A DNA stretch of 64,000 nucleotides from Tritrichomonas musculus (Eukaryota; Parabasalia; Tritrichomonadida; Tritrichomonadidae): positions 1,178,001 to 1,242,000 of the forward strand of contig JAPFFF010000002.1 of the NCBI GenBank assembly GCA_039105265.1, read 5' to 3'. This document shows positions 22,532 to 31,200 of the stretch, piece by piece. Made by a program: the position numbers and the translations under genes. The notes beneath the pieces are model-generated. The model saw nothing but the letters and a program-made list of their open reading frames with translations. It made no database searches and had not been told where the DNA came from. How positions within the stretch are numbered: the first letter of the stretch is position 1; every line of letters begins with the position of its first letter.

Positions 22532-24073
22532 TTAGGCCTTAAACACAGCTAATGTGGATCCGTTGATGATACCAGTTATGATGCCCACTGTCATACGATT
22601 TATTTTTGAGGTTATCGCAGTCTCCCCAGTGAGTATCTTCAGTTTATTATCAGCGTTATCAATGAATACCTCATCCCCAATGGAATAGTATGAGGAGTCC
22701 TCGACCTTAACCATGTAATCCCCATGAGTGGCGAATGTGATACAACCATTGGCTTCATCGATTCTCACGCATATACCAACATACTCCTTCCAGGTACCAG
22801 TGGTCTTCACACTACATATGCAATCAGTGGTGTCAGCTTCAGTGCTAGGGATCCATTTCGAATCCTCACGATGATATACCTTGCCGGTCATATATACTGG
22901 AGCTCCAATGACGAAATCGGTGATGGTGTTAACCGATGACTCGATTGGGGAGTAGTGAGTGATGGTTGTGTTGGATCTACCATACATCACACTCTTATAT
23001 TTTGCTAAATATGCTGGTACCATGAAGCATCTTGAATATATTTGTCTTGCATCTAGTAATTCCTCAGTAGTTGTCCAAGAATTGTCAGTCATTGGGACAC
23101 TATATGTAAGGGGTCTTCCTGATGTTATATCAAGAATTTCTTCATAATACGCCGAATATTGGAAATTGTCAAAATATATAGTCCTTTGATATAATAGTAT
23201 TACTATGTTATGGGGATTTCCATCGGTATCATAGAATAATATCCTTATTTCACATCTCTCAGCACGATTACCTACTATGTATTCCAGTTTAATCACATTA
23301 TTTATGATTTTTAGATAATTAATTGCTATATCCGCACCCTCCGTAAATGGACCGCAATCAATGGCACATTTTTTTATTAGCTGCTCATCTGTAATAGCAT
23401 TCGACTGCAATGCATATTTGCCTTCAGCCACATCCTTGGTCTCATACTTGTCTAATTCATATGCGAGCTCATCTTCATCGACGAACTTCTCATCAGCCTG
23501 ACCACTAGTATAATATGGTGTCAAGTCAACTGGTGCTGGGATATCTGTTTTGAGAGCATACTCACTTAAGTTCGCAAGCTTCGCGTACTCGGTCATATCT
23601 GGCAAGTCCTGGGTCTTAGCATACTCACTTAAGTTCGCAAGCTTCACATATGGTTCCAAAGCAGTACTCAATGAATCACTCGTAACGATGTTCTCAGGGA
23701 CCTCAGGTATTTCAGTAGATAGTGCACAGTTTTTGGCGATGTAATCACGTAATTCCCCAATGGCACCATCCACATCTTCACTAGATGCGTACTTCAGCAT
23801 CTCCGTATTGAAATCCTCGGTTTTCACATAGTCGAATAGCTGGGTTTGCAAAGCATATGACTCAAGGTCCTTGGCTAAGGCATATTTTTCGAGATGCTCA
23901 CCAACTGTACTCGTAATGAGTTCCTTGATTTGCTCCTGGTTGGGACCAGTTATATTCGAGCCATTGGACCCATTGGCATGACACATACATGCATACTTTT
24001 TGATGTATTCTATTAGTAACTCGTCGATAGTGGCCGCTTTTATTGAAAATCCACTCTGTTCTATACTGAACAT
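22532..24073 (-). CDS. Fibre-like virion protein (element A)
   Basis: A 513-residue protein on the strand opposite to the polymerase. The N-terminal approximately 90 residues are shared with B (FSIEQSGFSIKAATIDELL). The middle has repeats of the type YAKTQDLPDM and YALKTDIP, as in trimeric phage tail fibres, and the C-terminal approximately 120 residues (GAPVYMTGKVYH, TWKEYVGICVRIDEANGCI, YSIGDEVFIDNADNK) form a beta-rich conserved end domain. A has fewer repeats than B and lacks an insert present there. The likely role is attachment or a capsid spike, by analogy only. Confidence 0.75.
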   Translation of the reverse strand: MFSIEQSGFSIKAATIDELLIEYIKKYACMCHANGSNGSNITGPNQEQIKELITSTVGEHLEKYALAKDLESYALQTQLFDYVKTEDFNTEMLKYASSEDVDGAIGELRDYIAKNCALSTEIPEVPENIVTSDSLSTALEPYVKLANLSEYAKTQDLPDMTEYAKLANLSEYALKTDIPAPVDLTPYYTSGQADEKFVDEDELAYELDKYETKDVAEGKYALQSNAITDEQLIKKCAIDCGPFTEGADIAINYLKIINNVIKLEYIVGNRAERCEIRILFYDTDGNPHNIVILLYQRTIYFDNFQYSAYYEEILDITSGRPLTYSVPMTDNSWTTTEELLDARQIYSRCFMVPAYLAKYKSVMYGRSNTTITHYSPIESSVNTITDFVIGAPVYMTGKVYHREDSKWIPSTEADTTDCICSVKTTGTWKEYVGICVRIDEANGCITFATHGDYMVKVEDSSYYSIGDEVFIDNADNKLKILTGETAITSKINRMTVGIITGIINGSTLAVFKA

Positions 24074-24091
24074 TTACTATAAAATAAAGGT

Positions 24092-26340
24092 ATGCTTACC
24101 CGTATTGATAATGAAGTCAAGAGCGCCAGAGACCGTAATATCCTTAAGTTTATATATACTGAATGCAAAGCAACAGATGATATCATCAACGCTATGATAG
24201 GTGTCATCAATGATAGAAATCTGTACGGTGATAAGGTGCTTAGTAAGTTCTTGGAGCTTAAGCGCGTATGGCCAAATCAAGGATCAGATCCCATTGAGGC
24301 TGATCAAGTTGAACGTACTAAGGACCGTCTTTCGTACAGGCTCCGAGAGTTCCAATATGAACTGAGGAATTATTTGAAAAACTCCGAAGACCCAAGTAAA
24401 TATGAATATTATCGGAATAAAGTCCAGAACAACAATCTCCGTGGTACTCTTAGGTTATTATATGTTATATGCGGTGTGTCAAAAGAAATCATCGATAATA
24501 TGATACATGTCATCAATAACCCAGATCTGTACAATGATGAGATACGACAGACGCTCAAAAACATAGATGATATGTGTAATGGATTCAACAGGAATAACGC
24601 TGGTGTGAAACAAACTTTGAAGCAAAGACTTAAAAATGATGCCGAGACTTACTTCACAAATCCGAATCTATATTTGAAAGCCCAACCGAAACCTCCACAG
24701 ATACCATTATCGGAATTTCCTGGATTGGAACCCCAAGGAGATCCACTCGTGGAACCTCCAGGAGATCCAAGCGAAGTCCCTATCGTGGCACCCCAAGGAG
24801 ATCCAAGTGAAGAGGAGGCTTATAGTGAAGTCAAGTACTCCGCATACCGTAAGCTCCTTAAGTTTTTATCTAGTGAATGCGGAGTAACAGATGAAATCAT
24901 CGATAATTTGATACAAGTCATCAATAATTCAGACTTGTACGTCGATGAGATAGTAAATGCTATCGATGGGATGAGGCAAGATTGTGTACGCACCGACTTT
25001 AATGATCCTAGGTCTGTTCAAAGTTTGAAGAACCTCCTTACGCTGAAAGCTTCAATTTACTTCAGAAATCCGAATAAATATTTGAAACCCCAAGGAGATC
25101 CAAGCGAAGTCCCTATCGCGAAGTCCCAGTCGAAGCCCAAAGCGGAACCCAAAGGAGATACAAGCGAAGTCCCTATCGTAGCACCCCAACCGAAACCCCC
25201 AATAGCACCCCAGGAGATCCAATCCAGGAGATCCAAGCGAAGTCCCTATCGATACCAGTATCGGATTTTCCTGAGGTGGAATCTCCAGGGGAACCCCAAG
25301 GAGATTCAAGCGAAGTCCCTATCGAGGAACCCCAAGGAGATCCACTCGTGGAACCTCCAGGGGAAGACTCCGGTGAAGACTCAGGGGAAGACTCAGGGGA
25401 AGAGGAGGATAGTAGTAAAGTCCCGTACAGTAAGCTTCTTGATTACCGTAAGCTTCTTGAGTATTTATCTAGTAAATGCGATGTATCAGAGGAAGTCATC
25501 AATAATATTCGACATATCATCTATTATCCAGATTCGTACGAGACTGAGATAGTAAATGCGATTGGTGAGATGAGTCAAGCTTTGGTAAGCACCGACTTTA
25601 ATAATCCTAGTCAGGTTGACAAGTTGAAGAAAAGGCTTACGAAATATGTCGAGACTTACTTCACAAATCCGAATCTATATTTGATATCCCAACCGAAACC
25701 CCCAATAGCACCCCCAGGAGATCCAATCCAGGAGATCCAAGCGATACCATTATCGGATTTTCCTGGATTGGAATCTCCAGGAGATCCAAGCGAAGTCCCT
25801 ATCGAGGACACCCCTGATTATGCGACACGGAACTTCGTTCCTGAGGCATTTCATGCCGAAGCTCTCAGTCCCTCTGGGGCTGATGCTGATCCCAATAGAC
25901 AACCCGTTAATCCAGAATTTGAGGAGGAAGAGGAGGAAGAGGAGGAGGTGGAATCCCAATCGATGTCAAATATATTCCCAGAAATCGGAACTCGTGCAGA
26001 TAGGATTGATCAGGATATGGCCATGCTGCGCACAAAGCGTATTCTCCCTGATGATATCATTGAGGTACTACCCAAATACTATCGCATTGCGGATGACCCC
26101 GAATGTGCACCTCGTGAACTTAACCAGTTTGAGATTCGGGAGGTTCGAGATATGGTTGATGACATCATACATAACTTGGATTCAATCGCAGAAGATCGAT
26201 CGCTTACCATAAAGACTCCAAAAGCAGAAGCCGAGGTGTCGAATATACGAAGATATATCAATAAGATTAGGGTCTATGAGGGTATCGAATCTGATTTCGA
26301 AAAAGATGTCAATCGCGAGAATACAAATAATAACATTTTT
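24092..26340 (+). pseudogene. Repeat-rich protein region of A, broken
   Basis: This region encodes four copies of an approximately 90-residue helical repeat (for example LLKFLSSECGVTDEIIDNL, then FTNPNLYL), separated by proline-rich linkers made of GDPSEVPI and EEPQGDPLVEPP units, then a hairpin-derived segment (RNFVPEAFHAE), an E-run and a helical acidic domain (TRADRIDQDMAMLRTKRILP). It looks broken, with about one break. B has lost nearly all of this region and keeps only its two edges. I do not recognise the repeat. It lies between the fibre and the capsid-associated gene. Confidence 0.6.
25829..25885. repeat. Hairpin module GGAACTTCGTTCC / GGCATTTCATGCC
   Basis: Two perfect hairpins with three-base loops, GGAAC-TTC-GTTCC (25829-25841) and GGCAT-TTC-ATGCC (25845-25857), are followed by a CTCTCAG-CCCCTCT-GGGG segment. 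They encode RNFVPEAFHAE and LSPSG. The same module, on the other strand of another gene, stands at 48890-48940. Confidence 0.8.
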
Positions 26341-26358
26341 TCTACACCTAAAGAACAC

Positions 26359-26976
26359 ATGTCCCGTAAAACCGATAAGGATAATGATATAATCGATGGT
26401 GATGGTGAGGAGGATGAGGATGAAGGTGATACTGATACTGAGGTTGAGTCTGAGGCTGAGGTACCTCATCTAGCTAAATATAAATATGTTAGGACACCTG
26501 TTAAAGCTCCGATTGCATACGGTGGGAAATCACTTAAGGCAGTACCAGATTCGGTACACAGACCAAAATCCAAATATACTAAAGAACAACAATATGACTA
26601 TGTAAGGGTGCCTATTGAATCACGAAGTGGTCTCATGGGTAAGCGTTCAGGTAAAGACTTTACAAATGTTAAAGGCCATTTAGACAAGTTTGGCAATCTC
26701 GCACTCTCAGCTGATTCTTCAGCTTTCAAGAAGAACTTCCTAGATATGGTCATAAATGGTAACTTCCGAGTTAAGTACATTCCAGCAGCAGCAGCTCGTG
26801 ATACCGCGGAGGAATATTGTTTGAAACATCTTGATGAGAATGGAGTTCCCAAGTACAGATTATTGCCAACCAACAGTATTGACCCATTAGGAAATAATAT
26901 TACAGACCTTAATGGTGACCGTGTTGATGATATCGTACTTGTTGATAAACGTGGAACTCCAGCTATAGTCAACGGT
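26359..26976 (+). pseudogene. Capsid-associated protein gene of A, part before the B insertion
   Basis: The start is inferred from homology to B (35564): both are preceded by AACATTTTTT and ACACCTAAAG. The N-terminus is acidic (DGDGEEDEDEGDTDTEVES), followed by conserved segments KYVRTPVKAP, GKDFTNVKGHLDKFGNLALS, FKKNFLDMVINGNFRVKYIP and a D-x-N-x-D-type motif DLNGDRVDDIVLVDKRG. B inserted after the conserved VNG. The remainder lies at 47573-48472. The frame runs on from the preceding region, so a fusion with it in A cannot be excluded. Confidence 0.8.
26971..26976. repeat. 6-bp target duplication AACGGT (left of B)
   Basis: AACGGT stands directly before the AGTAGTGATGAGTG end of B and again at 47567-47572 directly after its right end. 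It lies in the codons for a conserved asparagine-glycine pair of the interrupted gene. Confidence 0.93.
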
Positions 26977-27277
26977 AGTAGTGATGAGTGTTCCGGATCC
27001 AGGTCAGATAGAATTACATAAATGCCCCCCATTACTGACCCAGATTTGAAGGCCACCTGACTATTTTTGAATTGACCCCAAATGATACCCATGAATAGGA
27101 ATAAGTGGCCAGTATCATGGGTGATATTGATGGTCACCTATGACAGCCATTCCTGACCCATAACTGAAGGCCACAGTGATCACCTACTACTACTACTACT
27201 ACTACTAGAATTTTCGGCCAAAGGATTTTCAGAGGGGGTCCCAAAATTCAATTTATGGGATTTGCTATTTTTAAATT
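26977..27277. repeat. Left terminal inverted repeat of B
   Basis: 301 bases matching the reverse complement of 47245-47566. It includes eight CTA units (27184-27207) before GAATTTTCGGCCAAAGG. The repeat extends into the T-rich promoter-like stretch of the first gene, GCTATTTTTAAATT. Confidence 0.93.
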
Positions 27278-27283
27278 GTGTAA

Positions 27284-27769
27284 ATGGAAACTGACACAGA
27301 TCTACTATTAAAAATTGCAGACGGTATCATCGATTTGTGCCACGATGTCAAGCATTTGATTAGACGTATGAACCATAAACGCACATCTCCTAAGCCAGCT
27401 CCTGAATCATCTCCTAAGCCAACTCCTGAATCAAGCGCAAATGACTCACCTCCTGAGACCCCATCTATTGAACATCCACACTCTCGCTCAAATCGGACCC
27501 ATATATTCAATCGAAGCAAGTTTTTGGATATTGAGGATCACGACCGATTGATCCAATATGTCTCATCAAATGATGTAATCAATGCGGTATCCAACGTGGA
27601 ACCTCATAAACGCGTATCCCTATTGCGTAAACTAATATCCGATAACCTAACCCTAAGTATCTCCATGTATATGACCCAAAAACTACTCAACACCCATATG
27701 ACTATAAACGGTCCCCCAAGGGAAACAGCTCCAGACCCCGATGATGAGATCGATACAACCGATATCTAA
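27284..27769 (+). CDS. Conserved element protein of unknown function, acidic C-terminus (element B)
   Basis: A 161-residue ortholog of the proteins at 15765 (A) and 8444 (D). It begins METDTDLLLKIADGIIDL, lacks the TD-repeat expansion of A, and has a proline-rich spacer of two PKPAPESS-like units before the conserved HIFNRSKFLDIEDHDRLIQY and the acidic end DDEIDTTDI. It is the first gene of B, starting seven bases inside the end of the terminal repeat, whose GCTATTTTTAAATT probably supplies the promoter. Confidence 0.75.
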   Translation: METDTDLLLKIADGIIDLCHDVKHLIRRMNHKRTSPKPAPESSPKPTPESSANDSPPETPSIEHPHSRSNRTHIFNRSKFLDIEDHDRLIQYVSSNDVINAVSNVEPHKRVSLLRKLISDNLTLSISMYMTQKLLNTHMTINGPPRETAPDPDDEIDTTDI

Positions 27770-28207
27770 CCGTAATCCAAAAATATTTTTGCAAAAACCG
27801 ACCCCATGATGGATGCGTAATGCATTCTCTAGAGGAACCAACATACGGACCCGGGATTGCACATCAATCCCTCAAGGAAAATACCTGCATCCACCATGAG
27901 ACTGGTTTGGGTTGCAAATGCCGGCAAATGCCCGTATTACCCCATAATCCACAAGTAATAGCTTACCCAAGGTGTTTAGTGCGCTTGGGCTCTACCACAA
28001 ATATGGACCGGAAATAATACGAAAAATCGTTATGGCAGTGGATCGAACTCATGCCTGCAGCCGAAGCCCGGAGACATGCTTCATGACCCAACAACTATAC
28101 CAGTTAGCGCTAACACATATATGATTCCGATTTGCGATTTAAATTCAAAAATAATGTTTAATCGATATTTTTACCGATGATAATTTTATATTTTTACCTA
28201 TGGACAA
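27770..28207 (+). other. Conserved non-coding block of element B
   Basis: The same layout as in A and D: a conserved tract, then the tRNA-like sequence on the minus strand, the 12-bp palindrome and T-rich TATTTTTACC before the polymerase ATG. A short frame at 27820-28017 (MHSLEEPTYGPGIAHQSLKE) is shared with A only. The tRNA-like part of B has several substitutions relative to A and D, mostly outside the A-box, B-box and palindrome. Confidence 0.65.
28022..28114 (-). ncRNA. tRNA-like sequence with pol III-type boxes (element B copy)
   Basis: The palindrome GTTAGCGCTAAC (28103-28114), TGGTATAGTTG, GTTCGATCC and the T-run terminator (A run at 28022-28026 on the plus strand) are kept, while the central part differs from A and D. 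The A-to-B box spacing is unchanged. Conservation of just these parts supports a real pol III-type unit, though pairing of the T-arm remains poor. Confidence 0.5.
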
Positions 28208-31200
28208 ATGAGCCGGATCACGAATAAGAATTTCGGTGCAATTCCATCAGGAACTGTCAAAAGCTATATCGATATCGTCAACACTGAGTTCGGTGGCAAC
28301 ATCCCAACCAACGCCAAATATATTTCACAGCTGAGCAAACTCGTGAGGTTCCTAAATGACAACTCATTTGTAGCTCGCACCGGTTTTGATACCAAGGCTA
28401 CTCTCAAGGCATCAGATGTTGATACATTCTTCGAGCAATTGCGGATTGAACACCTTTTGGATGATAATGGTTACATAAATAGACTTGATAGCAATACCGA
28501 TGAGCCCATTGATGTACTTCAACTCAAACTCGAAAGGGCCCACCAAATACAACATAATATAGCAGTTGCAGAAGATGCATTACAGGAAGCCATCCAATTG
28601 ATTCGTGATAATAACAATGAGTATCCACCAATACTCCCACCACCCACAACCCATAAGATGCCAATTCCGTATGTTAAGCAGCCTTCATATATCAAGCGAT
28701 TGAATGACAAACTGGATAGTGATTACTTCAGTAAATTCAATAGAGGTGATTACATGGTTGAGGACCCCATTGATGTACTCCAGCATATGAATACCCAGAA
28801 TAGGTTCCATCAGCAGCTGAGGTCTGAACGCCTTGCAGCCGTAGATAAGGATTACTTCAAGCATTTCGATAGAGGTGATTACATGGTTGAGGACCCCATT
28901 GATGTACTCCAGCATATGAATACCCAGAATAGGTTCCATCAGCGGTTAGATGATGAACGCAAAGTATGTTCCTATTTCAACAAGTATTATCCCGAGTATC
29001 TCGATAGAGCTGAAATACAAGATATACTCCGAGACAGGACTAAGGTTACAAAACTGGCTCATATTATCGACGACAATGCCAGTATTGATGGTATCCCCAA
29101 GGACCCTGAAAATAATGAGATATTCGAGTACCTCAGTGAGTTCGGTCATGAGTTCAAATCGGAACACACCGATTTCCTATTTGTGAATACCCCTGAGGAC
29201 TATGATAAGGCTGTAGAGGCTTGGCAAAAATATGCCAAATATGCTGATAGTGATTACAGTGAACGCACAGATATTGATACCCATGAGCCGATATACATAT
29301 ACTACTTCAACTCGATATCCTCATTGAACACCATATATGACGGCTTGCAACAGGTCTATAAGCGTGAGGTAAAACCATTCAAAATCTATTTCCAACTCTC
29401 GGGTGTATTTGAGACCCCCTCTGCTGAGAATACCAATGCATTCCAATATACTGCAAGGGAAATCAATTGGAACAACTATAAATCAGCTATCCCAATTGTG
29501 GTTCGTGATGAGCAATCACTTGATATCGTGAGGTACTATATTGAATCAGTACTGCACTCATATGAGACCTCATCATCTGGAACCAAGTTGATCCTCGTAG
29601 GAACCATCTCATTCACGGTATCTCGAATGGTCAAGGTTAGTGGTCCAATCAAGGATTTACCTCCTGAGATCAGAAATAGCAAATTCATCATCACAGACAA
29701 TGCCGATGACAATCTATGTTGGTACCGATTTCTGGCTGCATGTCTAGATGACCATCTAGTTGACCCTGAATCTGGTTACAATACTAAGAATCACACACAG
29801 GCAGCTAGGAAGCTCCTATGCGAGGATCACAATATAGTGTATTCAACTAAGCCATCACAAGCTGCAATCAACCTCCTGAACAACTATCCGGGGACATCAA
29901 TTGAATCCATGAAGACATCTGCTGAGAAGCATCACTTGAATGTGGACATCTATGAGTACTTGCAGGATCGCAAGGTGTATAACCTTCAGGACCAATGGAA
30001 ATACAATGAGGACAACTCATTTAGGAAATCCGCATTGCTGTACACCCAAAATCGAATCATCCACATAATGTACATCAGGGATGCTGAGAAGCTGACCAAC
30101 ATCCACATCTGCCCAAAGTGTGGCTCATATGCGCATTACGGTCATCACAATATGAATCGCTTCAAGAACCATGTTAAGAACTGTGACGGTGTATTTCGAA
30201 AGCGATTCATACCCAATCGTGAACCACTACCATACTGTCCACATATACTCAGCAATCCGGTGTACGAATATTGCTTAGCCTATGGTCTCGACTGGAAACC
30301 CAACATATATTACATCACCTACGATTTCGAAACTGTTGAACAGCCTGTGGATACATCTATTGGTTCATCCACAACCATCAACTCACGACTGATTCCCCTT
30401 AGTGTATCATCATGTGTCAAATCACAATCGGGTTGTACCACAAAGCACTTCTCATTAAGGGATTCATCTGAGTTCATCATCAAGTGGATCGAGTGGTTGT
30501 TTGAGCAATCCAAGCAGGTGTATCACGATAAGGTTCAATACATGAAATCCTTCATCAATCAACCAGTTGACAATCTCAAAACCATTGATCGCAACCTGAA
30601 TGTGATAACCGTATTTGGATTCAACTCGAGTAGATTCGATAGCAACCTATTCAAGGAGTATCTCAACTACAGTTCAGCCAAGCGAAATATGTTCTGGAGT
30701 GTTGAGCCCAATAGCATCATTGGTACCACATCCTCATTGAAGCAGTTCATATTGAAGTCACCCAAATACGATACCAAGTTGCGATTCATCGATGCACAAT
30801 CATTTGTCGCTGGAGGTACATTACGACAATTCGGGGTAGACTTTGGGGGAGTTGAGAATAGCTCGAAGGGTGTGTTCCCATATGAAGCCATCAACACTGA
30901 GAACTACAATGAGGTCCTCTCACAAGCAGAGCCATTTGAGTATGAAGCGTTCTACAGCTATCTCAACCAGAAGAACCCATTGACACCAGATGATTACAAG
31001 CTATATCTCGAGGATGCCAAAAACTATAAAACCCGATGGGACTACCTACTTGCATACAATGATAATGATGTCGAGATGATGATCAAACCCATTGACAACC
31101 TGATTGCACTCAATGCACAGTACAACGTGGACCTCATCTCAAACCTATCGCTAAGCAAGAATGCATCCTGTATCAAGTATGCACTCGCATATAAGGAATT

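Noticed and set aside
27271-27519. Antisense frames over the acidic-tailed protein gene of B (and 15719-16006 in A)
   Set aside because: They are shadows of the conserved sense gene, with repeat-driven composition.
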